Notes: generated by a model from the letters alone, not told the origin. 64,000 nucleotides of DNA from Leucobacter sp042726155 (GCF_042726155.1 NZ_JBHXHV010000001.1:1178001-1242000), one strand, 5' to 3'; shown: positions 32,396 to 42,209, counted from the first letter of the stretch. Program-made: numbers and translations.

Positions 32396-35300
32396 CTAGG
32401 CGTCGCCGTCAAACCGCAGTGCGCGGGAGATCAGTTCCTCCTGCTCAACCGCGTGCACCTTCGCCGAACCCGTTGAGGGGGCAGCGGAGGCCGCGCGCGA
32501 CACGACGCTGATGCGATCGTTCGCGAGCTGCTTCGAGAGCTCGAGCGAGATGAAGGGCCATGCGCCCTGGTTCTCTGGCTCGTCTTGCACCCACACCAGC
32601 TCGGCGCCCTTGTACTGCGCGAGCACGCGACCCATCTGCACGGCGGGGATCGGGTAGAACTGCTCGACACGCACCACAGCAACGCGGGGGTCAGGGTTCT
32701 TCTCGAGTGCGCTGCGGAGATCGTAGTAGACCTTGCCAGCAACGAGCAGCACGCGCTCGACGCGTGCTGGCTCGGTCACCACCGGGTCATCGATCACCGG
32801 CAGGAACCCGCCCTGAATGAAGTCTTCCACCGCCGACGTTGCGCCGCGCAGGCGCAGCATCGACTTCGGCGTGAACACAATGAGCGGCTTGCGCGGCCGG
32901 GCGTATGCCTGGCGACGCAGCAAATGGAAGTAGTTCGCGGGCGTCGAAGGACGCGCCACGATCATGTTGTCTTCGGCACAGAGCTGCAGGTAGCGCTCGA
33001 TACGCGCCGAGGAGTGGTCGGGGCCCTGACCCTCGTAGCCGTGGGGGAGCAGCATGACGACCGAGGACTGCTGGCCCCACTTCTGCTCGGCGGCGGCGAT
33101 GTACTCGTCGACGACGGCCTGCGCCGTGTTCGCGAAGTCACCGAACTGGGCTTCCCACAGCACGAGTGCGTCTTCGCGCTGCAGCGAGTAGCCGTACTCG
33201 TAGGCGAGCGCAGCGTACTCCGAGAGCAGCGAGTCGTAGATCCAGAATCGCGCCTGCTCCTCAGAGAGGTTGAGCAGCGGGATCCACTCCTGGCCGTTTG
33301 CCCGGTCGTGGAACACTGCGTGCCGCTGGGCGAAGGTGCCGCGGCGGGCATCCTGACCCGCGAAGCGCACCGCGGTGCCCTCCATCAGCAGCGAGCCGAG
33401 TGCCAGCAGTTCGCCAAAGCCCCAGTCGATGCCGCCTTCGCGGCTCATCTCGAGGCGCTTGTTCAGCAGTTGCTGCAGCTTCTGGTGCACGGTGAAGCCC
33501 TCGGGCTTGTTCGCGTGCGCGTCGCCGATGCGCTCGATCACGGTGCGATCGACGGCGGTTTCGAACACCTGGTCCGAGCGGCCGGCCGCTCCGGCGTTCT
33601 CGCCGATGCCGCTGTTGTCGATCACGGGGATCGAACCGGTCTGCGCCGCGTGCGTCTCCTGGAAGGCGCGCTCCAGGCGATCCTGGAAGTCCTGCTTCGC
33701 CCGGTCGTACTCTTCCTCGGTGATGTCGCCGCGACCGACGAGCGCGCTCGTGTAGAGGCGGCGCGTCGAACGCTTAGCCTCGATCAGGTCGGTCATCAGC
33801 GGCTGGGTCATCGAGGGATCGTCTCCCTCGTTGTGCCCGCGCCGGCGGTAGCAAACGAGATCGACGATGACGTCGATGTGGAAGCGCTGGCGGAACTCGT
33901 ACGCGAGCTTCGCGACGCGCACGACCGACTCGGGGTCATCACCGTTCACGTGGAAAATCGGAGCCTGAACGACCTTGCCGATGTCCGACGAGTACGCCGT
34001 GGAACGCGAATCGAGCGGCAGCGTCGTGAAGCCGACCTGGTTGTTGATGATGATGTGAATGGTGCCGCCGGTGCGGTACCCGCGCAGTTGCGACATCTGC
34101 ATCGTCTCGTACACGATGCCCTGACCGGCCATCGCGGCGTCGCCGTGAATCAGAATCGGCAGCGTGGTGAACGAGCCAATCGGCTTCAGATCTTGCTTTG
34201 CGCGCACGATGCCCTCGAGTACGCCGTCGACGGTTTCGAGATGCGAGGGGTTCGCCGCGAGGTGGATCGGCACCTGGGTACCGTTCGGCGCGGTGAAGAC
34301 GCCGGAGGTGCCGAGGTGGTACTTGACGTCACCCGATCCGGCCTTCTTCGCCTGGGCACCCTCGAACTCACGGAAGATTTGTCCGTAGGTCTTGCCGGCG
34401 ATGTTCGACAGCACGTTCAGGCGGCCACGGTGGGCCATGCCGACGTCGACGCTGTCGACGCCGTCTTCTGCCGCGTCAATGAGCATTGCGTCGAGCAGCG
34501 GAATCACGGTCTCGCCGCCCTCGAGGCTGAATCGTTTCTGGCCGACGTACTTCGTCTGCAGGAAGGTCTCGAAGGCCTCGGCCTCGTTGAGCTTCTCGAG
34601 GATGCGCATCTGCTCGTCGTGGCTCGGCTTGGCGTAGGGCACCTCGAGCTGGTCGCGGAGCCACAGGCGCTGCGCCGGATCTTGAATGTGCATGTACTCA
34701 ATGCCGATCTTGCGGCAGTAGGAGTCACGCAGCACGCCGAGAATGTCGCGGAGAGGCATGGTGCGCTTGCCGCCGATGCCGCCGGTCGCAAATTCACGAT
34801 CGAGGTCCCAGAACGTGAGCCCGTGCGATTCAATCTCGAGATCGGGGTGCGTGCGCTGCACGTACTCAAGCGGGTCGACATCGGCCATGAGGTGGCCGCG
34901 CACGCGGAATGAGTTGATGAGCTCCTGCACGCGTGCGGTCTTGTCGACGGCGCCGAACACATCGACGTGAATGTCGGAGGCCCACTGCACTGGCTTGTAC
35001 GGGATGCGCAGCGCGGCGAAGATCTCTTCGTAGAAATCGTGCTTGCCGATCAGCCGCTCGTGCACGAGCTTCAAGAACTCGCCCGACCCGGCGCCCTGAA
35101 TGACCCGGTGGTCGTACGTGCTGGTCAGCGTAATCGTCTTCGAGATGCCGAGGCGGTTCAGCATCTCCTGCGAAGCGCCCTGGAACTCTGCGGGGTACTC
35201 GAGCGCACCGGCGCCGATGATGCTGCCCTGGCCGGGCATCAGTCGCGGCACGGAGTGCACCGTACCGATGCCGCCCGGGTTGGTGAGCGAAATGGTGGTG

Positions 35301-36085
35301 CCCTGGAAGTCGTCTGCCGTGAGCTTGTTGTCACGGGCGCGCTTGACGATGTCTTCGTAGGCGGCGAGGAACTCGTTGAAGTCGAGCGCCTCGGCGCGCT
35401 TCACCGATGGCACGAGGAGCGAGCGCGTGCCGTCAGGCTTCGGCACGTCGATCGCGATGCCAAGCCCGATGTGGGCCGGGGCGACGAGTGACGGCTTGCC
35501 GTCGACCTCGGCGTAGCTGACGTTCTGGCTCGGGAAATCCTTCAGCGTCTGGATCAGCGCCCAGCCGATGAGGTGCGTGAACGACACCTTGCCACCGCGG
35601 CTGCGACGCAGATGGTTGTTGATGACGATGCGGTTGTCGATGAGCAGCTTCGCCGGGATCGTGCGAACGCTTGTGGCGGTCGGCACCGAGATGCTCTGAT
35701 CCATGTTCTTGGAGAGCGTGCGGGCCATACCCTTGAGCGGCGTGACGCGGTCTGCCTCCGGCGCGGTCTGCTCGACCTTTGCTCCGCGGGCGCTGGGGGC
35801 GTCTGCCGGAATCGGGGCGACGCGTGGCGCCGCCTTCGTGGTGCGGGCGGGTTGCGTCGGTGTTGTGATCGGGCTGGTCGCCGGAGCGCCGCCGGTCACA
35901 GGCGCCGTCGGCGTCGCTGCCGCTGACTGATCTGCGCCGTACTTCTCAAGAACCGGCCACCACGACCGATCCACCGCGTTCTTGTCGACTTGGAATTGCT
36001 TCCAGAGCTCGTCCACTAGCCACGCATTCGCGCCGAAATCTCCTGCGGGACCAGCTTGATTGGTGGTCTCCGTGCGCTCCGCCAA
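32396..36085 (-). CDS. kgd: Multifunctional 2-oxoglutarate metabolism enzyme Kgd (E2-E1 fusion)
   Basis: A 1229-residue fused enzyme specific to actinobacteria. The N-terminal 40 residues (FGANAWLVDELWKQFQVDKN) are the OdhA/Kgd-type segment, followed by a Pro/Ala-rich linker, an E2-like acyltransferase domain ending in DHRVIQGAGSGEF, and a thiamine-diphosphate E1 domain with GDAAMAGQGIVYETMQMSQL and INNQVGFTT. No lipoyl domain is present. It decarboxylates 2-oxoglutarate and works with other subunits as the TCA-cycle dehydrogenase. The TTG at 36085 is preceded by GAGAGGA and gives nearly the same length as mycobacterial Kgd; the longer frame starting at 36214 adds an unlikely segment. Confidence 0.95.
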   Translation of the reverse strand: MAERTETTNQAGPAGDFGANAWLVDELWKQFQVDKNAVDRSWWPVLEKYGADQSAAATPTAPVTGGAPATSPITTPTQPARTTKAAPRVAPIPADAPSARGAKVEQTAPEADRVTPLKGMARTLSKNMDQSISVPTATSVRTIPAKLLIDNRIVINNHLRRSRGGKVSFTHLIGWALIQTLKDFPSQNVSYAEVDGKPSLVAPAHIGLGIAIDVPKPDGTRSLLVPSVKRAEALDFNEFLAAYEDIVKRARDNKLTADDFQGTTISLTNPGGIGTVHSVPRLMPGQGSIIGAGALEYPAEFQGASQEMLNRLGISKTITLTSTYDHRVIQGAGSGEFLKLVHERLIGKHDFYEEIFAALRIPYKPVQWASDIHVDVFGAVDKTARVQELINSFRVRGHLMADVDPLEYVQRTHPDLEIESHGLTFWDLDREFATGGIGGKRTMPLRDILGVLRDSYCRKIGIEYMHIQDPAQRLWLRDQLEVPYAKPSHDEQMRILEKLNEAEAFETFLQTKYVGQKRFSLEGGETVIPLLDAMLIDAAEDGVDSVDVGMAHRGRLNVLSNIAGKTYGQIFREFEGAQAKKAGSGDVKYHLGTSGVFTAPNGTQVPIHLAANPSHLETVDGVLEGIVRAKQDLKPIGSFTTLPILIHGDAAMAGQGIVYETMQMSQLRGYRTGGTIHIIINNQVGFTTLPLDSRSTAYSSDIGKVVQAPIFHVNGDDPESVVRVAKLAYEFRQRFHIDVIVDLVCYRRRGHNEGDDPSMTQPLMTDLIEAKRSTRRLYTSALVGRGDITEEEYDRAKQDFQDRLERAFQETHAAQTGSIPVIDNSGIGENAGAAGRSDQVFETAVDRTVIERIGDAHANKPEGFTVHQKLQQLLNKRLEMSREGGIDWGFGELLALGSLLMEGTAVRFAGQDARRGTFAQRHAVFHDRANGQEWIPLLNLSEEQARFWIYDSLLSEYAALAYEYGYSLQREDALVLWEAQFGDFANTAQAVVDEYIAAAEQKWGQQSSVVMLLPHGYEGQGPDHSSARIERYLQLCAEDNMIVARPSTPANYFHLLRRQAYARPRKPLIVFTPKSMLRLRGATSAVEDFIQGGFLPVIDDPVVTEPARVERVLLVAGKVYYDLRSALEKNPDPRVAVVRVEQFYPIPAVQMGRVLAQYKGAELVWVQDEPENQGAWPFISLELSKQLANDRISVVSRAASAAPSTGSAKVHAVEQEELISRALRFDGDA

Positions 36086-36128
36086 AGCGACTTCCTCTCG
36101 TTCGTGCACCAGTTGCAAGATTGATGTA

Positions 36129-36163
36129 GTCGGAGGTACTGGCTTCTGAGCCGTACCGCCGAC
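36129..36163. promoter_or_regulatory. Inverted repeat upstream of kgd
   Basis: Arms 36129-36139 and 36153-36163 are 11 bases each with one mismatch around 13 bases, 44 bases before the kgd start. It could be an operator or a leader hairpin controlling kgd. No matching site was noticed elsewhere in the window. Confidence 0.5.
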
Positions 36164-36224
36164 AAGCCTACGCCTTTCCGTGGCCGAATGCGCTGATACT
36201 CCCAGCGCGATCACCCCGTTCTGG

Positions 36225-36233
36225 TGGTAATCT
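36225..36233 (+). promoter_or_regulatory. Extended -10 promoter candidate for the DUF21/CBS pair
   Basis: TGG followed by TAATCT forms an extended -10 element on the plus strand, about 95 bases before the first DUF21/CBS gene. No good -35 is seen. The 243-base gap from kgd to this gene otherwise holds only the kgd inverted repeat. Confidence 0.35.
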
Positions 36234-36328
36234 CGTAGGGCTATGGATGTTGATTCTCGAAGACCCTCTGACCCTCCGAGTACCTGCCGCGCTGTGGCGC
36301 GGCACTTCGTCCATTTCTGGGGCCGTGG

Positions 36329-37657
36329 ATGAGCGACTGGCTCCTCCTCCTTATTGGAGTGGTACTCACACTCGGCACGGGCATCTTTGTTGCCTCCGAG
36401 TTCTCACTCGTCGCGCTCGATCGCCAAGATCTTGAGCGGCGGCGCGGCGCGGGGGAGCGCGGGCTTGACCGCGTGATCCGCGGCCTGTCACGCACCTCGA
36501 CCCATCTGTCGAGCGCGCAGCTGGGCATCACACTCACGACGCTGCTGGCCGGGTACACGCTCGAACCGGCGCTCAGCAATTTCCTTGACGCACCGCTCGG
36601 TGCGCTGGGAATCCCCGAAGACTTGCGGCGCGCGATCAGCGCGCCGATCGCGGTCGCCGTTGCGACGGTGTTCTCAATGATCGTGGGCGAGCTCGTGCCA
36701 AAGAACTTCGCGATCTCACGGCCGCTTGCGACAGCGCGATTGGTGATGCCGGCTCAGGCTGCATTCACGACGACGCTGAAGCCCGCCGTCGTGGTACTGA
36801 ACGGCAGCGCGAACGGCATCCTGCGCTCGCTCGGCATTGAACCGCAGGAGGAGCTGTCGGGTGCTCGCTCGGCCGAAGAGCTCTCCTCGCTCGTGCGGCA
36901 CTCGGCGAGCGCCGGGCTACTCGAAGCTGACACAGCGACGCTGCTCGATCGCACGCTACGGTTTGCCGAACTCTCGGCGGGCGATGTGATGACCCCCAGG
37001 CTCAAGGTCGAGAGCCTGCAGCGGCTCGAACCTGCCCAGGCAATCCTCGAGCTTTCGGGTCGCACCGGGTTCTCCCGCTTCCCGGTCATTGACGAGGATC
37101 GCGACGACATCGTTGGTGTGGTGCACGTGAAGCAGGCGGTCGCCCTGCCGCGCGCGAAGCGCGGTGACGTGCCGGTGGCGGCACTGATGGAAGACGCAGT
37201 GCGCGTGCCAGAGACGATGCACCTGGATCAGCTGCTCGAAGAGCTGCGCGCGAGCGGTTTCCAGCTCGCGATCGTGGCCGACGAGTATGGCGGTACGGCC
37301 GGAATCGTGACGCTCGAAGACCTGGTCGAAGAGATCGTCGGCGAGGTCGCTGACGAGCACGACCGAGCCGCGGCCGGCGTCGTCGGTACAGCGGAGCAAA
37401 TGAGTTTTCCCGCTGATCTGCGCCCAGACGAGGTGCGCGAGCAGACCGGAGTCGAGATTCCAGAAGACGACGCGTACGACACGGCCGCGGGTTACGTGCT
37501 CCACGAACTCGGTCGTATTCCTGTGGCCGGTGATGAAGCCGAGCTGCCAGACGGTGGCACCCTGCGCGTGATGCGCATGGAGGGCCGCCGCATTGCTCGG
37601 CTGCAGTACACGAGCCCGCCCACCGCTGTGGCTCCGAGCGAGGGGGATCGCGCATGA
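36329..37657 (+). CDS. CNNM/DUF21 plus CBS-domain membrane protein (hemolysin C/CorC-related), first copy
   Basis: A 442-residue protein. The N-terminal 190 residues form the CNNM (DUF21) membrane domain (GTGIFVASEFSLVALDRQDL, LSSAQLGITLTTLLAGYTLE, SMIVGELVPKNFAISRP), followed by a pair of CBS domains (VMTPRLKVESLQ, FPVIDEDRDDIVGVVHVKQA) and a C-terminal transporter-associated domain (VADEYGGTAGIVTLEDLVEE). These proteins are linked to magnesium or other divalent cation export; the old name hemolysin is historical. Its stop overlaps the start of the second copy, so they are made together. Confidence 0.9.
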   Translation: MSDWLLLLIGVVLTLGTGIFVASEFSLVALDRQDLERRRGAGERGLDRVIRGLSRTSTHLSSAQLGITLTTLLAGYTLEPALSNFLDAPLGALGIPEDLRRAISAPIAVAVATVFSMIVGELVPKNFAISRPLATARLVMPAQAAFTTTLKPAVVVLNGSANGILRSLGIEPQEELSGARSAEELSSLVRHSASAGLLEADTATLLDRTLRFAELSAGDVMTPRLKVESLQRLEPAQAILELSGRTGFSRFPVIDEDRDDIVGVVHVKQAVALPRAKRGDVPVAALMEDAVRVPETMHLDQLLEELRASGFQLAIVADEYGGTAGIVTLEDLVEEIVGEVADEHDRAAAGVVGTAEQMSFPADLRPDEVREQTGVEIPEDDAYDTAAGYVLHELGRIPVAGDEAELPDGGTLRVMRMEGRRIARLQYTSPPTAVAPSEGDRA

Positions 37658-38700
37658 GTGACTGGGCGGGAATCGTCTGGCTGGTCGTGCTGCTCGCGGC
37701 CAATGCCTTCTTCGTTGGCGCGGAGTTCGCCGTCATCTCTGCGCGGCGCTCGCAGATTGAGCCGAAGGCTGAGGCCGGGTCGAAGCGTGCACAGACGGCG
37801 CTCTATGCGATGGAACACGCGACGCTGATGCTTGCGACAAGCCAGCTCGGCATCACCGTGTGCTCGCTGCTCATTCTGAACGTCTCTGAGCCAGCGATCC
37901 ACCATCTCCTCGAGGGTCCGCTGCACTGGACGGGTATCTCCGACCAGGCAGTTATGATCGTCGCCTTCGTGCTGACCCTGCTTGGCGTCTCGTATTTGCA
38001 CGTTGTATTTGGCGAAATGGTGCCGAAGAACGCCGCATTCTCGATGCCGGATCGCGCGGTGCTCTTGCTCGCACCGCCTCTGGTGGCGATTTCACGCATT
38101 TTCCGGCACATCATTGCGGCGTTGAACGCGATCGCGAACGGCGTGCTGCGGCTTTTCGGGGTCGAGCCGAAGTCGGAGACGAACAGCACCTTCACGCTGG
38201 AAGAGGTGGCGAGTATCGTCAGCCACTCCACCAGGGAGGGCGTGCTCGAAGACCGCAGCGGCGCGCTGACCGCGGCGTTCGAGTTCACCACGAAGCGCGC
38301 GCAAGACTTGCTGGTGCCCTCGGATCGACTCGTGGTGCTGCCCGCCGGGTCGACCCCAGAAGACGTTGAGGCGGCGGTGGCGCGTCACGGATTCTCGCGG
38401 TACCCGATCGCCGATGCGAATGGTGAGCTTGTCGGCTACGTCCACATCAAAGACCTCGTGCGGCTCGGCGAAGACCGCATCACGCAACCGATCCCGGGTA
38501 AACGCATTCGCGAAATGGAATCCGTGCACGCGGGTACCGAACTCGAAGACGTGCTCGCGCGCCTGCAGGGGAGAGGCATTCACCTCGCCCGCATTCACGA
38601 TGACGCGGGCACCGTGCTCGGCGTCGTCTTCCTGGAAGACGTCATCGAGGAGCTCGTCGGCGAAATTCACGACGCGACGCGGCGCCAGCGCTTCGCCTGA
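37654..38700 (+). CDS. CNNM/DUF21 plus CBS-domain membrane protein, second copy
   Basis: A 348-residue paralogue of the upstream gene: DUF21 membrane domain (NAFFVGAEFAVISARRSQIE, ATSQLGITVCSLLILNVSEP, VVFGEMVPKNAAFSMPDRAV) followed by CBS domains (FSRYPIADANGELVGYVHIK and VLGVVFLEDVIEELVGEI). The C-terminal transporter-associated domain of the first copy is absent, so this one is shorter. The ATG overlaps the first gene's stop (ATGA). Tandem DUF21/CBS pairs are common in actinobacteria and may form a hetero-oligomeric cation transporter. Confidence 0.9.
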   Translation: MSDWAGIVWLVVLLAANAFFVGAEFAVISARRSQIEPKAEAGSKRAQTALYAMEHATLMLATSQLGITVCSLLILNVSEPAIHHLLEGPLHWTGISDQAVMIVAFVLTLLGVSYLHVVFGEMVPKNAAFSMPDRAVLLLAPPLVAISRIFRHIIAALNAIANGVLRLFGVEPKSETNSTFTLEEVASIVSHSTREGVLEDRSGALTAAFEFTTKRAQDLLVPSDRLVVLPAGSTPEDVEAAVARHGFSRYPIADANGELVGYVHIKDLVRLGEDRITQPIPGKRIREMESVHAGTELEDVLARLQGRGIHLARIHDDAGTVLGVVFLEDVIEELVGEIHDATRRQRFA

Positions 38701-38748
38701 GCGCCGCGCTATCGCGCTGCTCATGCGATGCGCGCGAGGTGAGTCGCG

Positions 38749-39333
38749 CTACTGCGCGGTGAGCACGAGGTGCGCCGAGACCTCGTCGAACGGCAGGCCA
38801 GCCGTCGACACCATCAGATTGTCTGGAATGGTGAACGTGACGTCGAACTGCGCCTGATCTTCGCCGAGTTCCGTCGGTTTGAGTTCAACGCTCGTGTTTG
38901 GCTGCGCAACGCCCCCGACGGAGAGCGTGCCAACGGAGGTGACGGTCGCCGCAACGTCGTCGCGCACGAGCATCGTCGGCTTCGTCTGCACGTACGAGGC
39001 ATTCGGAAAGTCAGCGATGCTCACCTGTAGTTCGGCCGACGTAATCATCCCGTCGCGCACAACCATGGTGCCCGTGGACGAGATGCGGTCACCGAGTGCC
39101 TTGCTGAGCGCGTCAGACCCGAGCGGGGCGATCAGGTGAATCTCCGACACATCGTACGTGCGGTCGACCGGCACGCTCAGCAGATTTGAGTCTGGCGCGG
39201 CGCGCAGCTCGGCGGCGTGTGCGTCGACATCGACCGCCGGGGCGCAGCCAGCGAGGCAGAGCGGGATGGCGGTCGACACAGTGGCGACCAAACCCCAAGC
39301 GCGCCACGAGGAGCGCGCGTGCACGATAGCCAA
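38749..39333 (-). CDS. Lipoprotein of unknown function
   Basis: A 194-residue protein with a signal peptide ending in a lipobox (VSTAIPLCLAGCAPAV, Cys near residue 31), so it should be lipid-anchored outside the membrane. The mature part is beta-rich (VDRTYDVSEIHLIAPLGSDA, TGTMVVRDGMITSAELQVSI) and resembles YceI- or LppX-like small-molecule binders only weakly; I do not recognise the family. The start TTG at 39333 has GAGGAG seven bases upstream; a GTG at 39324 is possible and the longer frame is not supported. It is convergent with the second DUF21/CBS gene. Confidence 0.78.
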   Translation of the reverse strand: MAIVHARSSWRAWGLVATVSTAIPLCLAGCAPAVDVDAHAAELRAAPDSNLLSVPVDRTYDVSEIHLIAPLGSDALSKALGDRISSTGTMVVRDGMITSAELQVSIADFPNASYVQTKPTMLVRDDVAATVTSVGTLSVGGVAQPNTSVELKPTELGEDQAQFDVTFTIPDNLMVSTAGLPFDEVSAHLVLTAQ

Positions 39334-39490
39334 GCGAATGCTCCTCTGTCGGTGACGCTGAGACCCGGCTGTCACGCCGGTGGTACGTGAAGAGCGTACG
39401 ACTGAAAGGTGGGAGGCTTCCGTGTACCCCCTGCAAGGGCGTTCAGGGTCGGTGTCGCGGGCTGGCGTCGCGGGTCGAGGCCATGGCCGG

Positions 39491-40696
39491 TCAGACCGCG
39501 AGCAGGCGGCGCAGTTGCGTACCGACGCGCTCGAACTCAATGAGAAAGGCGTCGTGACCGAACGGGGAATCAATACGGGTCGCCAATGCGCCATCGAGGC
39601 TACCCGGAGTGTTGCGGGCGATTTCGTCTTGCCCCGCCAGGGTGAACAGGCGATCGCTGGAAATGCCAAGCACGAGCGTGGGGAGCTCGAGGGTAGCGAG
39701 AGCGGCGCGCACGCCACCCCGCCCGCGCCCCACGTCGTGCGAGTTCATGGCCTGCACGAGGGTGACGTAGCTGTTGGCGTCAAAGCGTCGCGTGAACTTG
39801 TTGCCGTGAAAATCGAGGTACGACTCGACGGCGAACCGCCCGCCGTTGCCGAGCGGGCTCACCGCCGACTGCCAGGCGCGGCCGAAGCGCTCGTCGAGCT
39901 CGGTGCTGCTGCGATAGTTGAGCAGGGCGAGTCGTCGCGCCGTCGCGAGGCCGTGGTGTGGGCCGACACCGTCGGGGGCGTCATAGTAATTGCCGCCGCG
40001 GTAGAACGGGTCGGAGCGGATGGCCTCGAGCTGCACGAGGTTCAGGCCGATCTGGTCGGCGGTGGTCACCGGCGGGGCGGCGATGACCGCGAGACGAGCA
40101 GCGCGATCCTGGTGGGAAATGCCCCACTCGAGCGCGTGCATACCGCCCATTGACCCGCCGATCACCGCCTCGAACCGGTCGATACCGAGTGCGTCTGCGA
40201 AGCGCGCGGTGGCTGCGACCTGATCGCGGATCGTGAGATACAGAAAGCGGCCACCCCACTCTCGGCCAGCCGTGTCGAGTGAGCCCGGGCCGGTCGAGCC
40301 CTGGCAGCCGCCGAGCACGTTCGGAGCGATGATGCAGAAGCGATCGGTATCGAGGGGTCTTCCTGGCCCGACGATCTCCGTCCACCAGCCGTCCGTTGGA
40401 TGGCCCGCCGCAGCGGGGCCGACGAGGTGACTATCGCCCGTGAGCGCGTGGAAGACGAGGATTGCGTTGTCGCGCTGCGCGTTGAGCTCACCGAAGGTCT
40501 CGTAGGCGATGCGCACATTGGGCAATACTCTGCCGGACTCAGTAGCAAGGTCGCCGATAGCGACGAACGAGCGCTCGCCAACAGGGTCACCGTCTCGCCA
40601 GCCGCCCGAGATCGGCGGCCGCCCCATCAGCGCGCGCAGCTGCGCGTCGGTGATGAAGTCGGTCGGAAACGAATCCTCGGGAGTCTGCCAGTCCAT
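39491..40696 (-). CDS. metX: Homoserine O-acetyltransferase
   Basis: A 401-residue alpha/beta-hydrolase-fold enzyme with nucleophile Ser in IGGSMGGMHALEW and the family segments NVRIAYETFGELNAQRDNAI, FHALTGDSHLVG and NVLGGCQGSTGPGSL. It transfers an acetyl group from acetyl-CoA to homoserine, starting methionine synthesis. Catalytic Asp and His are expected in SDRLFTLAGQDEI and DSPFGHDAFLIE near the C-terminus. ATG at 40696 is preferred to the GTG six bases upstream. It lies 76 bases downstream of metY on the same strand, the order typical for actinobacteria. Confidence 0.95.
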   Translation of the reverse strand: MDWQTPEDSFPTDFITDAQLRALMGRPPISGGWRDGDPVGERSFVAIGDLATESGRVLPNVRIAYETFGELNAQRDNAILVFHALTGDSHLVGPAAAGHPTDGWWTEIVGPGRPLDTDRFCIIAPNVLGGCQGSTGPGSLDTAGREWGGRFLYLTIRDQVAATARFADALGIDRFEAVIGGSMGGMHALEWGISHQDRAARLAVIAAPPVTTADQIGLNLVQLEAIRSDPFYRGGNYYDAPDGVGPHHGLATARRLALLNYRSSTELDERFGRAWQSAVSPLGNGGRFAVESYLDFHGNKFTRRFDANSYVTLVQAMNSHDVGRGRGGVRAALATLELPTLVLGISSDRLFTLAGQDEIARNTPGSLDGALATRIDSPFGHDAFLIEFERVGTQLRRLLAV

Positions 40697-40772
40697 GAGC
40701 ACCCATTCTGTCGTGGTGCGCGGGGGCGGGGGCGAATGTTACGCGCCGTCTCCGCCCCCGCGACGAGCGGAG

Positions 40773-42098
40773 TCAGGCGTTGGCTGCCGCCTCAGCGACG
40801 ACCTTCCGCGCGGCCGCGAAGCCCGCCTCGAGATCGGCCTTAATGTCGTCGATGTGCTCGAGTCCCACTGAGAGGCGAACGAGACCCGGCGTGACGCCAG
40901 CGGTCAGCTGCTGCTCGGGCGTGAGCTGCGAGTGCGTCGTCGATGCCGGGTGAATGATGAGACTGCGGACATCGCCGATGTTCGCGACGTGGCTAAAGAG
41001 CTCAACATTTTCGACGACCGCGCGACCCGCATCCACCCCGCCCTTGAGCTCGAACGAGAGCACCGCGCCAACGCCCTTCGGCGCGTAGCGGTTGGCCGCG
41101 GCGTACCAGGGGCTCGACGGCAGGCCCGAGTAGTACACGGTCGCGACGTCGTCATGGGCGTCGAGCCACTCGGCAACCTCCTGCGCGTTCTGCACGTGGC
41201 GCTCGACGCGCAGCGACAGCGTCTCGATGCCCTGCAATAGCAGCCAGGCACTGATCGGCGCGATCGAGGCACCGAGGTCGCGCAGCAGCTGCACGCGTGC
41301 CTTGATGATGTAGGCGATCGCGTCGCCGACGGCACCCGTGTAGCTCACCCCGTTGTAGGAGGGGTCGGGTTCGGTCAGGCCGGGGAACTTGTCGACGTGC
41401 TTCGACCACTCGAACGTGCCGCCGTCGACGATCACGCCGCCGAGCGTCGTGCCGTGACCGCCCAAGAACTTCGTGGCTGAGTGCAGAACAATGTCGGCGC
41501 CGTGTTCGAACGGACGCACGAGGTAGGGGCTCGCGACGGTGTTGTCGATGATGAGCGGCACGCTGTTCTCGTGAGCAACGTCGGCGACGGCGCGAATGTC
41601 GAGTACGTTCGAGCGCGGGTTCGCGATCGACTCTGCGAAGAACAGCTTTGTGTTCGGGCGCACCGCGCGCTGCCACGCGGCGACATCGTCCTGATCCTCG
41701 ATGAAGGTCACCTCGATGCCGAGCTTCGCGAGCGAGTACTTGAACAGGTTGTAGGTGCCGCCGTAGATCGACGCCGACGACACGATGTGGTCGCCGGAGT
41801 TGGCAATGTTGAGCACGGCGAACGTCGATGCTGCCTGGCCGCTCGCCAGCAACAGCGCTGCGGTGCCGCCCTCGAGCGCGGCGATGCGATCTTCGACAAC
41901 CCCCTGAGTCGGGTTGCCGATGCGCGAGTAGATGGGCCCGAACTCGGCGAGCGCGAAACGATTGCCCGCCTGCGCCGTGTCGTCAAACACGAACGAGGTG
42001 GTCTGGTGGATCGGAACAGCGCGGGCGCCGTTCTCGTCGGGCTGCTGCCCGGCATGGATCTGGCGGGTCTCGAATCCCCAGGTGTTCTGGTCGGTCAT
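40773..42098 (-). CDS. metY: O-acetylhomoserine sulfhydrylase
   Basis: A 441-residue PLP enzyme of the Cys/Met metabolism family. The PLP-binding Lys is in LHSATKFLGGHGT, and the protein opens with WGFETRQIHAGQQPDENGAR and IHQTTSFVFDDTAQA, typical for MetY. It uses O-acetylhomoserine from MetX and sulfide to make homocysteine. The ATG at 42098 has GAGGAG upstream; the longer frame reads through the leader. It is the first gene of a metY-metX operon with a candidate promoter about 85-110 bases upstream. Confidence 0.95.
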   Translation of the reverse strand: MTDQNTWGFETRQIHAGQQPDENGARAVPIHQTTSFVFDDTAQAGNRFALAEFGPIYSRIGNPTQGVVEDRIAALEGGTAALLLASGQAASTFAVLNIANSGDHIVSSASIYGGTYNLFKYSLAKLGIEVTFIEDQDDVAAWQRAVRPNTKLFFAESIANPRSNVLDIRAVADVAHENSVPLIIDNTVASPYLVRPFEHGADIVLHSATKFLGGHGTTLGGVIVDGGTFEWSKHVDKFPGLTEPDPSYNGVSYTGAVGDAIAYIIKARVQLLRDLGASIAPISAWLLLQGIETLSLRVERHVQNAQEVAEWLDAHDDVATVYYSGLPSSPWYAAANRYAPKGVGAVLSFELKGGVDAGRAVVENVELFSHVANIGDVRSLIIHPASTTHSQLTPEQQLTAGVTPGLVRLSVGLEHIDDIKADLEAGFAAARKVVAEAAANA

Positions 42099-42180
42099 GG
42101 TGGCTCCTCGGTTCGGTGGTCGCGGGTGTGGGTGCGTGTGATGCGGTGAGGTGCTTGCGGTGATGCTGAAGCGTGGTTCG

Positions 42181-42209
42181 AGCGTACGAGAGGTCACCCA
42201 GAGGGGCAA
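42181..42209 (-). promoter_or_regulatory. Candidate metYX promoter
   Basis: On the minus strand TTGCCC (42209-42204) and TACGCT (42186-42181) are 17 bases apart, giving a leader of about 75 bases before the metY ATG. I looked for an S-adenosylmethionine riboswitch in the leader and saw none. The rest of the 370-base gap 42099-42468 holds a dispersed repeat (copy B) and about 110 bases before the SDR gene with nothing recognisable. Confidence 0.45.

Noticed and set aside
36329..38700. Hemolysins/toxins
   Set aside because: The old hemolysin name for DUF21/CBS proteins is misleading; motifs indicate cation-transport-related membrane proteins.
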